Shown here piece by piece: positions 1 to 13,600 of a DNA stretch of 64,000 nucleotides; the first letter of the stretch is position 1; every line of letters begins with the position of its first letter. Below the pieces are notes generated by a model that worked only from the letters and a program-made list of their open reading frames with translations, had not been told where the DNA came from and searched no databases. Made by a program: the position numbers and the translations under genes. The stretch is taken from assembly GCA_958299035.1 (NCBI GenBank), contig CATQJL010000001.1:105161661-105225660 (forward strand), in the 5' to 3' direction. This DNA is from Cylicocyclus nassatus (lineage: Eukaryota; Nematoda; Chromadorea; Rhabditida; Strongylidae).

Positions 1-225
1 ATCAGAGATTTTTCATTTTTGGGTTGTGTATTCTGGAATAGTACCTCAAGTGGATTACTGGTGAAAGAATAATAGCGGAACTTTGAGTTCAGTTTTCGAA
101 TTTCGGGAGGAAAACCGACAGATGCTCCCCCCCCCCCCCCTCCCTTCTGCGCCAATTGAGGCAACATTAATCTTGCATGAAGGATCTTCCCCCCCTCTCC
201 CATACTTCGTGTATGCTGAGATTCG

Positions 226-3200
226 GACAGCTGAAGTCGCCTTCAGGCGTATCGGAACAACACGTCGATGTTGGTTCTAAACGAATGAGCACCATCAACC
301 ACATTTTTGCTATTCTGAAGTATTGCAGTTTACACTGGTTCTGGTTCACGCTAGGTTTCATATTCCTAATCATTTATGCAGGTGGTGAGTACGTCAAGGT
401 GACTATGAGCTTCTTTTTTCCAAACTTCATTACAGCTCGAGTATACATAGCAAATTATACTGGCGAGGTCATAGGAAATATTGTGAAGAAAGCCGGGGTC
501 GCAGCTTTGGTACACTCCGTACTGATAATGGGAGCTTTGACTATGCTGAGGTAAGCTTTGATTAGGGTTCTTTGTTGTATATTATTTGTGCCAAATTACA
601 TTTGCGGCAGATTACACAGGAGCTGTACTTTCTTTCTAAATTCATTGATGGCACCAAATGTTTGCAATGCTTCACCCTAGCACGATTTCGAATCGACAGT
701 ACTTACAGCTTAGAATGAACATCCTCGCTTATCCTCACATTTCAGCACTGTTTTCGGGGGTCTTCGTGGTGGTTGCTTTGCCTATGCTACTGCACTTGTC
801 GATCGGCAAATTCGCATGAACCTCTTCCGTTCCTTAGTCCATCAAGAAATCGCATTCTTTGACATCACCAAATGTGGTATGATCTGTTTCATCTTTCACA
901 TGTTTTTTGCTCAGTTTTCTTCTCGTTCTCAATTACTATCTAGGCGAAATGGTATCTCGTTTGACAGCCGATTGCCAGACGGTGGCTGCTTCAGTTTCGG
1001 TGAATCTCAATGTGTTCCTAAGGAATGGTGTAATGCTTGTTGGCTCCATAGCGTTTATGTTTGTCTTGTCATGGCGATTATGTTTGGTAAATTTCCAAAG
1101 TTTTGTTATATCGGTTTGTTGTGATTCCTTAAGGTAACATTCATCATGGTTCCCCTTCTTGGCTTCATTACTAAGTGGTACGGCTCTTATTATGATGTGA
1201 GTTTTTTATTCGTTGGATAGTATTTCGAAGATATTGGATGAGATTCTATCTTGGGAATTGATGTGAGTCATTACAGAAGCTGTCAGAAAAGACGCAGACT
1301 CTTATTGCTGATGCAAATCAGATTGCGGAAGAGGTTTTGTCCACTATGCGAACAGTGAGGTTAGGTAATGCATAATTTCAACCAGATTATGAGATGATTA
1401 TCTGTCTCAGATCATTTGCATGCGAACGACGGGAGGCTGATCGGTTTGAGAGTAAACTTGGAGCTACTTTGAGAATGAACAAGAAAAAGTTAGTTCTTTT
1501 GGCTTTGCTAGTATCTCATACTGACGTGAAATGTTGGTTGGATGGCCTATTGCTTTGAGGGCCATCGCTTATATGGGTTACGCGTGGAATAATGAGTTTT
1601 GTGAAAACGCCATTTTGGTAGCAGTTTTATACTATGGTGGACACCCAGTTATGTCAAGTAAGCATATACTACTTTTGATAGCCAGCTTTTCCACAATTTT
1701 TATTGCTCACATATTGTCGATCTTACGTTGTTCCTCAAAGTATGTCATGTCGTATAGTAGTCCAAGCATTATTACAATTAATCTTAATCCTCGAATTTTT
1801 TTATCGTTTCCCTAGCAGCTCTTCATTCCTAGATATGATGACCGCGGACCAGTTAATCACTTTTCTCCTGTATCAGATACAACTTGGCGAGAACCTATAT
1901 GTAGATTTTCTTCTTCTAACTTTTTATCCTGTTTCATATTTGTTTTCGCCTTTTATAAGTTCTTTTTAAGAGCATCGGCTATGTTATGACTGGCTTGATG
2001 GAATGCGTTGGTGCCTCAAGAAAGGTTACTGTCTACTCTTTATCCTGCTCGTTAGATTCAGTGATTCACTTAGGTGTTTGAATACATGTTGCGTGTTCCT
2101 GCCATTGAAAATGATGGAAAAGAGGAACCACCTCTTCAAGGTCATGTGGAGTTCAAAGATGTGCACTTTACCTACCCCTCAAGGCCAAACAATCCCGCAC
2201 TCAAGGTTCTCAAAGCTATTGTAATGTACTTTTTTGTCACAGAATAGGTTTTAAGGACTTGGATCTGGTCATACAAGCAGGCCGGACAACGGCTTTGGTC
2301 GGACCAAGTGGTGGAGGGAAGTCCTCCATAGTAGCGCTGCTACAACATTTCTACGAGCCTGATGCGGGAACGATTACAATAGATGGCGTGAATGTCAGGG
2401 ACATTTCGCATATGTACTTCCACCACAAGGTAAGCGTAGTAAAGTTGAATTTAAGAACGCCGCGCCAAATTTTACTTGAGATTGCGATGGTGGCTCAAGA
2501 ACCTGTGCTGTATAACGGATCCGTTCGTTACAACATTCTATATGGATGCGATTGGGCTACTGAAGAGGACATGCTTCGTGCGGCTCATACAGCCAATGTT
2601 CATAATTTTGTGATGGAGCTGGAAAAGGGATACGATACGGATTGTGGAGATAAGGGTCTACAAATGTCTGGTAGGTCTCTTTGCAACGTCTCCACACTTC
2701 GCTAATGTCAGTTTCATGCTCAGGCGGACAAAAACAACGTATCGCTATTGCGAGAGCATTGGTCAGAAATCCTGTGCTTTTAATTCTTGATGAAGCCACA
2801 TCAGCTCTCGATGCCGAGTCTGAGGCACTGGTGCAAGAAGCTTTGAACAAGTAAGCACACAAGGATATTCGCTTTTGTTTCTAATTTACTGTTGTATCTC
2901 ACGTTTATAAGTCCTCGAAAAAATTTTCGGCCTCGGTCACTACTTGTTCAAACTCTTGTACTCTCTGCCGAGAAAAAAATAGTTTTCTCATTCACATCGC
3001 CTGTAGGGGTCTTTATTCTTCAGTTGGCACTTCTAGGTGCGCACAAGGACGCACAGTGTTGATAATAGCTCACAGATTGTCTACGATAGAGAAGGCGGAC
3101 CATATAGCAGTGATAAATAAGGGGTCCTTAGTACAGGTGCGTGCAAAGGTTGATAGCGATCGAGTTTGCAAGTTTCTTTGCTTCCATTTTCGTTGGTATG

Positions 3201-3342
3201 CTTCTTCACTGAATTGCTATATTTCAAACTATTTGGCATACTTTAGACTGGAAATCATGCAGAGCTGATGAAAGATCAGAATGGGCTATACTACTCTTTG
3301 GTTTCTAAACAACTGCTTTCATCAAAAATCAAAGAAGGATGA
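226..3342 (+). CDS. TAP-like half ABC transporter (HAF/ABCB9 type), 5' partial
   Basis: This is a half-type ABC exporter: one membrane domain followed by one nucleotide-binding domain, which would dimerise and probably act in lysosome-related or ER membranes. About a dozen exons join by GT-AG splicing. The membrane half includes segments near 285-380, 436-551 and 960-1090. The ATPase has Walker [10 protein letters not shown] (2301-2327), the Q-loop MVAQEP (about 2490), signature SGGQKQR split by the intron at 2672-2724, Walker [13 protein letters not shown] (2777-2812) and the H-loop IIAHRLS (about 3058). The last exon ends with TGA at 3340-3342. The first visible exon seems to follow an acceptor at about 225, so upstream exons, probably the extra N-terminal membrane segments of this family, are outside the window. 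Similarity to C. elegans HAF proteins and human ABCB9 is from family knowledge; which HAF it is was not resolved. Confidence 0.9.
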
Positions 3343-4332
3343 AGCAATTATCCTCATCTCCTTATATTTAATTTTAATGCATTCAATTAGCATTCGATGG
3401 TCGTTCGGTATATTTGATTGTAAATGGACTGCAGTTTTAGTATGACTCGACTGTTGGGTTTCCTGTATCACTTGAACTTTGTGAATACCCTTTCACTCAA
3501 TCCTGTGAACATTACCAGCTTGATTCAAGTTCATTACATTGTAATAATGTTAGTAGCCCGAAGTTGTAGTGCAAACTAGTCTGCTCAGTTGTTATGGGTA
3601 AATTAGTGCTATAAGTTGTTATGATTGTGACGCATCGAAAAATGAATCTCCCTTAGACAGTGACTGTAACATCTGTAATAACAGCGATATTCGGGTAGCA
3701 CAATATTAAGGTTGCACTGCTTGAAGAAAATTATGTTCCTTTTCACGTTCTTGTGATGTGGGCCCCATTGAAGGCCAGGACGTGGCTTCCGATTACATGC
3801 AATTGCAATTTTTTTCCTCACCTGAGCCTTCTGATAAGCGAGTCCCAAACGGCTGCCTATTCTAGCATTAGAAAATTTTTCGATGAAAAGAAGACGCTGA
3901 CGAATCAACAATTCCAGATGTTCCGGCCATCAGGTGTCGTCGACCTTCAGCGCACTAATTAGCCACCGTAGATTTTTTTTCGAAAAGAGGACTGGAGCGG
4001 AAGGTTTTTTAGAAGGAACATGGTAGCAGTCAGGTCTCTCCGATGTCTTTTTGCCCGACGTCTCACTTGAAAAGTGACGCCCTTGTCCGCTGCAATGTCA
4101 GCGTCATAGTCTCTACTAGCACACAATGGAAATTATCAGCAAATCTCAAAGTTTTCTCCGCTAGGGGTTTGACAGTCTTCAATTTTTATTTTAAAGAATT
4201 CACAGGTATCATCAAAGTACAACGAACAAAGTATGAGAAGTAAATAAATAACAGAGCGAGGTGAGATAAGCATGAGATATAACAGAGAATTAACAACATA
4301 ACTGCACCCGAATGAAATAATATGCATATTGC
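3343..4332. other. Intergenic spacer between two convergent genes
   Basis: About 990 bases separate the 3' ends of the ABC transporter and the NDC1 gene. The stretch is AT-rich and should hold both 3' UTRs. Short open frames exist on both strands but show no splice logic or family resemblance. I see no RNA gene or transposon end here. Confidence 0.6.
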
Positions 4333-7300
4333 CTACATATCTGACTGACAAACCATCTTAATCGTCTGCAGCTGTTCACGGGTAAGGTTCAAAGCACTTG
4401 AAAGGAAGAAGTAAACTGTGCACAAGAAAGTAGAACTTCAAAATCTGCAACGCTCACCTTAGATGCGCTCCAAACTTTCCATTGATGCGCAATAAACCAG
4501 CCTGTAACGCTGCATCTATCTGGCGGATTGACGCATCGGAGCATGTATTCACGGTTTGATTCTAAACACGCTTTTTCAGTGAAGCACAGTAAAAAAGGGA
4601 GAAACCTACCGCTTTCAAGCGGAAAAATTTATCGATTGCCTGGATGAGGTGCACGAAGACTCCAATGATATTTGCAAGATCTTTTAAGACGACACCGTAA
4701 CGATCTTCTTGGTAAGATTCAACAACAAACATATACAAGCCTAAAAATGCATAGAAACTTCCATTGATAAAATATTTGCTAACAAACATACTTTCAATAG
4801 CAAGTACAGCTATATAAGCGTCAAAGCGCGGTATAACACATGCTTCATCAGCAAACAGGGCATATATCTTCTTGAGCCTAAAACCAAGACATACTTCGAT
4901 AATAGGAAGACAGTGAACATGGAGTTACCATGTGAATTGCTGCGGGATCGAGATTTCGGAGCGACGGGTCATAGGTCTCATGGCGACACGATGACGCTGT
5001 CGTACTGCTGAGGAATACACTGAAAAAGTTATGATCTAAAAAATGAACTAGCATATTTCGAGAAAGAAACTTACATTGTTTCCGGGATTTCTGCGGCATC
5101 ATCAACATCTCTCTATCCACCTCCATCTGTTCTTCCCCTAACACATCTCCAGTAGAACCATCAATGCTTGGTCCACCAAAAAGCCGAGAAGATGCTCCCT
5201 GAAGGCACCTTCATCTGCCCAATGCCGGCAAAAATATCGCTATTGGACTGAAAATTAAAATCAGATAAGCCTCTACCTCTATCTCGCTACGAACGCGTTC
5301 CAAAATGTTGATACAAGTCGTGCAGATGTTGGACCAATTACGGGGATGACCTCCTACAGAATCACATAATTAGATGAGATTGAGAAGGATACAATTGTAA
5401 CCGACTGTTTATAAAATTATGTTTTCATTTCTCATTCATACCTGGCTGGCTAAGAGAAAACACCTCCAAACGACGCGCTTGATCTGTCCAAGCTATACGC
5501 CGTAGGTCAGTGAAAGCAAACAACTAAAAATGTATTGTGTAATACGACGAAGACCGCTCTCTTCAAACCAACCTTGAGCAGACTGTCCTGACTATCTAAA
5601 ACATTAGTCAAAGTCCTAGTTTGCTCAGGAGTTGGGGTATGCACGACAAATGGCGGGGGAAGAAGAAAAGTCATTGGCTGGAAAGCGAGGCTGGTTACCA
5701 GGTAAACTACCGTACATAGATAGAAAGAAATGCAAACACACCTTCATGACAAGCTGACGATTCAGTTTCAGAAGGACTTTCGTGGCAAAGATCTGACCAA
5801 ATACAACGATCAAGCAATAAAGATGGAAGGAAATATGGAAAAGGAACAGCAGCGTAGACAAACCATGAGTGAAGCATCCTTAAACATTCAGTATTAAAAA
5901 AGGAAAATGAACGCAGTCAAAATTAAAAAAAAACTACCTATTACGCATGAGCTGAAGATTGTGATCAAAACGACACGAACAGCTTCACGAAAAGCAGACG
6001 CTATTAATGAGTCGCGCCCGAAATAGAACAGTGTGCTAATAGAATGAGATACTCCTAGCTAAAATAGTTTGGCAAAGGTTGCAAACATCAGAATGATAAA
6101 GAACGAGCGGTTACCTGCGCGACACTTCCGGAAAATGACATTTGGAAATCGTTGCGGAAAATCGAGAACAGTGTGGAAATTACAAGTGAAAGTACTAGCG
6201 ATCCCAGAAAGATACTGAAATAAAACGTGCTATTCTAGCTCTAAGCCAAAAATATTTGCTGCCACCTGTCCATTTGTGGAGCATATGACATTTTCAAGAT
6301 GATACCAGTGTAAATGGTATTATAAATGAGAACAACAAGGTAACCAAGCCAAGTGTCGCCGCTTTTCCACGGAAGTCTTTGAGGCTGCTCCGCTGGAAAT
6401 GATTTGATGAAGTACAGAAGAAATGACAACAAAGCATGTTCCGAATTTCGCTATGCCTGACAGGATTGTTTTAGTGAAGGTATCAGATAATCTATAAACA
6501 TGTAACACAGGGTAAAACCTACATTCAACAAAAAGGCAATCTCCTTACCTTTCACAAGCATACTGAGCAGAATCCTGCTCATCACAAAAGATGCGAAACC
6601 GACAACTATAGCAGAAAACCAAGTAGAAAACGCAAAAAGTGTAGAAACTGCATCTATAAAAAAATATGCTTGAGAATTCTAGTGCAATGTAGCACTCACC
6701 TCTGAAAAATTGTAGGGGTGACAGCAACGAAAACTGAAGAGCAATCAGCGAAACAATGTAAGTAAATGCACAGATGAGACCGACGATGAGTGAAACTCTC
6801 ATCTGACGAACTGAGATCTATAAATTGGAGATTAGGGGCTAAACAATGAAAAACTTAGATGTAAAATACTAACCAATCCCCGGAACCAAAATAAGATTTT
6901 ATCATGTACGGTGGGAAGCTTTGCCTGTTGAGGACTTTGTGGGCGAACAGTACGAGCTTCAGATTTTGTTCTGGGCGCTGAGAAGAACGCATCGTCGTCG
7001 AATGTGGATCTGTGGAGCGAAGACATATTCAAGGAATTCAGCAACCATTTACATATGATTACATATTCAAAATATAAGTATTACCTCCTGCCCTGAGACA
7101 ATGGTGACGATGCTGCTTCATTGTGACCAATGCTTGGAGGAGTAAATTCCCCAGTCATTACCTAGAACAATTGTTTTTAGATGCGGAAATTGAACACTGA
7201 ATGTCAGAACGATTACGAAGTGACATGATGACACTATAGTGAGCAAGCGAAGTGAGACAAACCTTAGAAGACTGTAACTAGACCCGAACATTGAATGTAC

Positions 7301-7354
7301 GACAAAAGCAAAGATCAAAGCACTAGATGTAGATGAAAAACTTACCCTGGACAT
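4333..7354 (-). CDS. ndc-1: Transmembrane nucleoporin NDC1 (NPP-22 type)
   Basis: NDC1 is a multi-pass protein of the pore membrane that helps insert nuclear pore complexes into the nuclear envelope. The start is ATG at 7352-7354, giving MSR before a GTAAG donor, and the stop TAG is at 4333-4335. N-terminal exons encode several hydrophobic segments (about 6815-6700, 6660-6545, 6440-6250, 6240-6115, 6055-5940, 5870-5740). The identification rests on the C-terminal half: EVFSLSQPG followed, across an intron, by GGHPRNW (5335-5355), and later SYQEDRYGVV (about 4690-4720) followed by DKFFRLKA. These match the conserved NDC1 blocks known from human NDC1. Exon phases join cleanly through the last exon, which ends TIKMVCQSDM. 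It is convergent with the ABC gene. I first took the membrane exons for another transporter and corrected this from the C-terminus. Confidence 0.88.
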
Positions 7355-7430
7355 TATTTACGGAATAGAGGAAAGCTAGAATTTCCAAATCATGACCCGA
7401 GATATTGTCAATTCGAAAATAAATAACCCG

Positions 7431-7439
7431 CTTCAGGAC
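7431..7439. repeat. Left target-site duplication of the MULE
   Basis: The nine bases CTTCAGGAC immediately precede the element and are repeated exactly at 15840-15848. Nine-base duplications are the usual signature of Mutator-type transposition. Confidence 0.92.
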
Positions 7440-8186
7440 GGCCCCATTTAAATCTACAGAGTCGGCTGCGCGGGCGGTCGCGTCGCGCGCGCAGCTTTTG
7501 TGATTAGGTCACGCTTGCCGTGTGCGCAGCCGACTCCGTGGATTTGTATGCTATTTCAGCTCATTATGTGATTTCCAGTCTCCTATTAACAAGATCGACG
7601 GTCTTCATGACAATCTATGCATGTGTTTGGTAGCACTGCTTTCCCACTACAATTGCGATGCCTTTCTGCTTTCAAATCTTTTGTATCTCATGTTCACTTG
7701 TATGGGGTTTTCTCTATGTACTGGTAAATTTTTTCGTATATCTTACTTGCAAATTTCATATTCTCATCTGCGAAATGTTGACTGCACAGTTTTTGTTCGC
7801 CTTATCTTCATCAATTGCAATCTTGCTGGATTTCCTCATTGATGTGTGCTTTCTGTCGCTCATGCTTACAACAACAATGATGTTTTCAGTCTGTGCGCCC
7901 GTCATCTTTACTCTCACTTGCAACGGCCTCTATCGCTTTTGACGGATCTCAAGAAGACGTCAAGAGTAATTTCTTGTTCTGAGGGTTTTGCTTTGGTGCA
8001 TAGATTGTTTCAGAAGTTGGAGCTTCTCAAATGTAGTATGGTCGCCTGTCTATGGTCGTCTTGAGTGCCGCTTCGACTATTCTTTCCGCAGCAAAAGTAG
8101 TTTTCTCCTTTGCAGTGATAGCAGGTAGGAACTTCCAAGTTTGGCCAAATCAACTGGAAGTGATAATCACTGGCGTTTTGCACAAC
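7440..8186 (+). repeat. Left terminal inverted repeat of the MULE
   Basis: The repeat begins with GGCCCCATTTAAATC, continues into a GC-rich block (7466-7535) and then into sequence open in several frames. It matches the reverse complement of 14530-15839, with matching ending near 8186. Translated pieces such as SLMLT and LVHRLFQKLEL recur almost unchanged on the opposite strand of the right arm. The left arm lacks the extra duplicated segment of the right arm and so is about 560 bases shorter. Confidence 0.85.
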
Positions 8187-10639
8187 TCCTTCGTCTTATT
8201 ATGGTTCGATCATGATTGGGGGTTTGACGATTTCATTAATCCAGTTCTTCGAAACTGTCGGTCCAGACCCAATGTTGATTTTTTATTCTTTTCAGTGCGA
8301 TCACGTGCCATTTCACTTTATCACATCTGTTTCTGGTTCAGCATGGGAGGCCAATAACGGCTCCAAAGCTTGTGTATGAATACAGGTATGAATAAATACC
8401 TACTTGCGATTTTGCTTTCTCAAACAAACTTTCTTACAGACTGGCTGGGTCGTTCATTGTTTTTCGTTGTGACAGATGAAAACACTGCTATCAATCCAAA
8501 GTGGACTTGAGCTCATAAAAAGAGATATTGGTCATTCACCGGAGTATGATTTCCGATTGTTGTTCCATGTTTGAGAACTTAGAAATCCAGGAACTACTAG
8601 AACTTATTACTTCATTTGCAATGAAGTGTAATGTATGTAAGATGTTGACAGAGATAAATGTGTTACTAGAATGATGCTAACTTTCGCTACTTACGATCGC
8701 CCTAACCCCACCTATATGTTTCTGCCAGCCTTTTTCTAGCAGATTTGTCGTCGCCTCAAGGCATCCGAAATTGATATCAGTGCTTGTCCTACGCAACGAA
8801 TATTCAATTCAGTAAAGTAGAGATGACGCAGCATACCGAAAGACTTACATGACTGTTAAAACAGCAGAGATAGGACGTCGGAACTTCAGATGCCTTAGGC
8901 GTCTTATATAGTCATGACAAGATGCGAATGACGCGACACTCTTATGCTTTATGAGTATACTTCTGCACCTCTCAAACAAATCATGTTTTATTTCTCAAAA
9001 AGACTTTCACTAACCAAAAACCAATGATAGTGCGTGGGCTGAAGAATGCATTGGAAATGATGAGAATAATTGAGAATCATGGAAGCATCCACTTAAACAG
9101 TATGCTTACGAAAGACCTAACGAAAGAAAGGACTTCCCATAAACAGTGGGATGACATATCAAATCGTTCCGACTAAGCACTAAGTTCAATTCACTATAAA
9201 GTCGCTGAGAATTTTTGAAGGAGGCCAAGAAAGGTTGAAATTTGAGAAAAATGAGTGAAAGGACATAAAAGTACGAAATCAAAAACATTCAGATGAGCAA
9301 GAACTTACAACATACAATAAAACGTCGAGAAGCCACAGGTTTCATTGTGAGGCAGTAAGTGTGATAGCAGTCGAATCTCAGGTGGACGAAGTATCACGAA
9401 GTATCTTGAGTTCAGATCCGTTGTGAAGTCACAACAGTGTTCTTATCGGTTAGTCCATTCGGTGAAAAGCATGAAGACTGGCCAATCGATTTCTGTAAGA
9501 AACCCTTTCACGAGATTTAGTCTCAAGTATACTCACTTGTACATTATTTGTCGAATGATACACAAAGCCTGAAGCGCAAAACTGCTCTCATGTTTGATCG
9601 GAGACATAATAATGAGTGAAATGAACGCGATCGCACTGAAAAGATCAAAATCAACATTTAGTCTGGATTTGATTTTGGTTTTGAATAACTGGATAATAAA
9701 AATTACGACAAATGATCGAATCATAGTAAAACGAAGGAGTTATCAGACCTCCAAAAAAGAGATTATCAACGGAAAACCAACCTGATGTTCTTATGTTCTA
9801 CTACAGAATGGTCAAGGGAAACCAGGAGAGTGTAGCAGATGACTATAAAGGCAGGCACGTCATTCAGCTCGAGCAGAAGATCAGTGTAAATGGTGCTTGC
9901 ACCGACTGAAATCCAATCAATCAGAATAACATGCAGGACCATCTCATCTGTCTCACCTCGCTTATAACTTCGCAGAAATCCAGCACATCTCACGATCAGC
10001 ACACTGAGCATGGAGTACGAAGAAGAATGTATAGGACGAACAAATAATAGGTTACAACATAGCTTTTGTTTGCCAGAGTGGCAGAGGATAGCGTGCAAAA
10101 CATATGCCAACAAGTATGAATATCAGATCATGCACCTGAGGCTTTCGAAGGCTTCTGGCAGAATTGTAGAAGTGAGTCATGAGTGAAATAACGAACGAAG
10201 TATAAGCCGAGAACAGTGTTACTCAGCATAAACTCAATCAATCAATAACCTAGTTTGAGTTGGAAAACCTAGACTTGAACAGTGATGTCCTCGCAACTCA
10301 GAGTTTGATATAGACGCACATTTCAAGAGATGTACTATAAGATAACAGCGATGACCATAACGAATGTATAAACGTAAAATGAAAGGCCACAAAAAAGGTA
10401 GTGAAGCAAATCTAAGCACGTCATGTGAAAGTAACAGCTTCCTCCGGAGATTACACGCGATACAAGCGATAATTATGTGATGTGTAAGCAGGACTGAAAA
10501 GTAGAAAGAGATGAGGATTCAATAAACTAACTATGATCAAAACTCACAGAACAACGTCATTCTTCTCTGGTCTGCTTCTTTTTGATGCGAGATTGAGAAC
10601 GCTGCAACTATCTGCTTTAGTATCGCTATCCTGTCACTG
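8187..10639 (-). other. Gene-like membrane-protein exons inside the MULE, unrecognised
   Basis: This stretch lies between the left inverted repeat and the 3' end of the transposase. On the minus strand there are segments with splice signals and hydrophobic translations. One runs from an acceptor near 9651 to a GTGAGT donor near 9540 and reads as a membrane span followed by a basic end, IIRQIMYK. Another lies near 9900-9785, with a further hydrophobic run at 10000-10110. A plus-strand segment at about 8180-8400 is a diverged inverted copy of about 9745-9530, including matching intron borders. This looks like a captured multi-pass membrane protein gene, conceivably a nematode serpentine receptor, but I cannot assign it. 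It could instead be a second MULE gene. Confidence 0.4.
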
Positions 10640-13600
10640 TTATTTAACACTTACCGTGAAAAGCTCGGCTTTAGTCATTAAAGGCTTTCCTCCTGGCTTG
10701 GAGAGCTCCGTCCTGACAGCTAAGGCCGGGTATTCTTGTGTTGCAGATTGGAGTTTTATTGAGGAGGCCTGATCTACTAACTGGTAGATATCTTGCAAAA
10801 AATTCATCGCCTGCTCCGAATCGGTGTTGACCATTACATTTACATTTGTGCTGATGACCGCAAACTTCTAAATATGGATTTTTTGCAAAAATATTCGAGG
10901 AAATCAATAAAACTAGGACTAACGCTTTCAATACTACTCCTGATCTGGCTTCGCTGTTGTTTGCGCTGTTGTGAATCGGTCACTTGCGAAGAGGACGACC
11001 TTGTCGCGGACGCATCGAATAGGAAAGCTGCCTGATCATCAGTGACAGATGGTTCGACGGAAGAGCTTGATCGCTGGGCTGCTGATCCTCCAAATAGTTT
11101 TGCGGCGTGCCTGTGGATACAAGAGATCCCCGCCCTATTGTCCAGGCAATCGCAACTCCATTGGTACGGGCAAACGTCACATAAGGGACAGTGAACATTT
11201 GACTCTGCACATGGACATTTTGCTTGTATGACTTCATAAGCCTCCTCCGGGTTCTTTCCTTGTACCAGCCATTTGCAGTCTCCTGTCTTCACAACCTTCT
11301 CAGGTTTTCTTTCGTAGTATTCGAGGGCCCATCTGTGGCATTTTGAAGTCTCTTGAACGCGATATGAGGCGTTTGCCAAGCGTCGGCGATCCTAGAAGGG
11401 TTTGATCACTCGTGTTTGATCAAGGTACTTACTCACCCTAATTTCAGTTGTGTCGGCGATGTCCTCCACCGCCTTTATAAGCAAGTCCACAAGAAAATCA
11501 GCACGCGAATTTGCATTCCTTTGTAGAAGGTCTTTTTTTAGGCGTAAATGCCACCTTTCAGATATCATGGTGGTATCTAACACAGCTCCCCTATTGGCGA
11601 AAGACGCCCAACTGGCAGTTCTACCTAAAAAAAAGTTTGATGGTTGTTGTAGATCCACTTTTGAATTCTTACCCAAGTAATTTTCTCTCAAATACGTGGC
11701 CATCGCTGTCTGACCCTCCACCTCTAAGAATGCTATGATCTGACCGAACTTGAGTTCGAATTCATTCAAGTCGGTAATCAGAAGAAGATCACGGAGGTCT
11801 TTGTTCAACTTCAAACGTAGGCGAGCCTGAAGGTGTGCTCAACTTTTTGGACAATATGTGCATATTTACAACCTCTACAAGCCTGGTAGTTGCCCGTTTG
11901 AAAGTCTGGTGGATGTGCCAGCGACAATAATGTAGTTTCGCGTCTGATCTCGGAAATGCCAAACGGAACGCGTTATAGAAACACGGTGCCTCGTCGGTGA
12001 CAACTTGTTGAGGGGCAAAATTTGGAACCAGCTTAGCAATTTCAACAAAAAGAACGTAGACATCACTGGCAGTCATCGTTCCACTCAAAAGAAACGCTGT
12101 AAAAAATCCGCTAATATGATATGCCTGGAAACAAAGTGGAATCCGCAGTAATCTGCCACCTGCTGGTAAACCTCTGTCTTTGTTATCGGCAACAGTGACT
12201 GTAGCGAGTTTCAAGCAATATCGCGTAACATTATGCGTGTCGTCAACTGCTATTCCGCGCCCCGAAAATCGTTTCAACCATTCAATCTGTATAGGTGTTA
12301 TAATCACTGAAAAGAAGATGGTTTAGGTGCTTATAGTGCTGTTTTTTGCTTGCTTACCCATGCGGAACCCCTTTCCACTGGGATCATCACTTATATTAAG
12401 TAGCCGGATCCCGTCATTGGGATTACCTTCGGCACTTCTGAGCAGAAGGGAATTCATGTCATTCTTGTGATAATAGCCGGGCCGTAGGCCGTATTTGTAA
12501 GTGATATTCCATAAATCATTTCGATTTATGAAATACAATCTGTTTTCTTTTGCCGAAAAATCTCTCTTCAGACGATGTATCACGTAATCCATAGAATGCT
12601 CTGAAATGCAGTCCAAAAATTCAAGATCGCGGAATTTACTGAAAAAGTTGCCTAAAATGGTTACTTAACCTGTCGATCGCTAAGAGATTCATTGCATAAT
12701 AAAATCTTTTTCGAAGAGTTTCGGTAGACATACGACATCGGGTCAAAATCTGAGATTTCGCTAAAAGTTTGCACATAGAAATACTTCGAAACTATCATGA
12801 AGTCGCGCTTAATTCGCCTGTAATGACATTTGGGTTGCATGAAAAGCAAAAAAGGGGTTCATTAATGGGCTGTAATCATATTAGGACGTTATTGCAGCAA
12901 AAAAGCATGATATTCGTATCAACATAAGTAAAAACCCTCTATTGAGGAGATTTGCACTATTGAGCCATGTAACATATGCCCACATGGTCCGAAAAAAATG
13001 GTTTTACCATGACACAGAAAATGATGAAAATACATGAAACAAAATAAATATAAAAATAAAATGCAAATACATGAAAATACGTGAAAATACAGAAAATACA
13101 TGTTCAGCTTGCGAAATACCATCCCTCTCCTACCAGGCAAACTTTCAAGAAAGTCCGTGATTTTGTCCCCTTCCCCCCTACCGCAAACCTGTCCTAAACA
13201 CATGAAAAGACGCTTTTGTGCGGAGAAAGTGTGAAATCCGTGATGATGCCGATTAACTCCCTTGTGCAAAGTTTCAGCGAGATATGAGATTTCGATCCCG
13301 TTTACCGCATCTCCTCGAAAAAGGCCCTGTTATGCAAATTGAATATAATTTTCGTGACCATTAGTTCAAATAACCCATGCTATTTTTAGCAAATTCGCTT
13401 CTGCATCTCTGGTTGTGTCAAATGGATTAGTGCCTGTCTCTCCTTTCTCAATGTACTCTACAGTAATGCGTATCTCACCTTCAAGTAAAGATCTGACGAA
13501 CTGCTCTTGTGAGGATGTTAGGCGTAGTAGCGCAGGTTCGACATTGTGTCCGGCGTGTCCAAAACATCCTTTCACCGATAGTGTGCCATCATTTTTCGCG

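Noticed and set aside
5940..6810. Membrane exons of a second ABC transporter next to the first
   Set aside because: The same gene continues into EVFSLSQPG-GGHPRNW and SYQEDRYGVV, which identify NDC1. No ATPase motifs occur.
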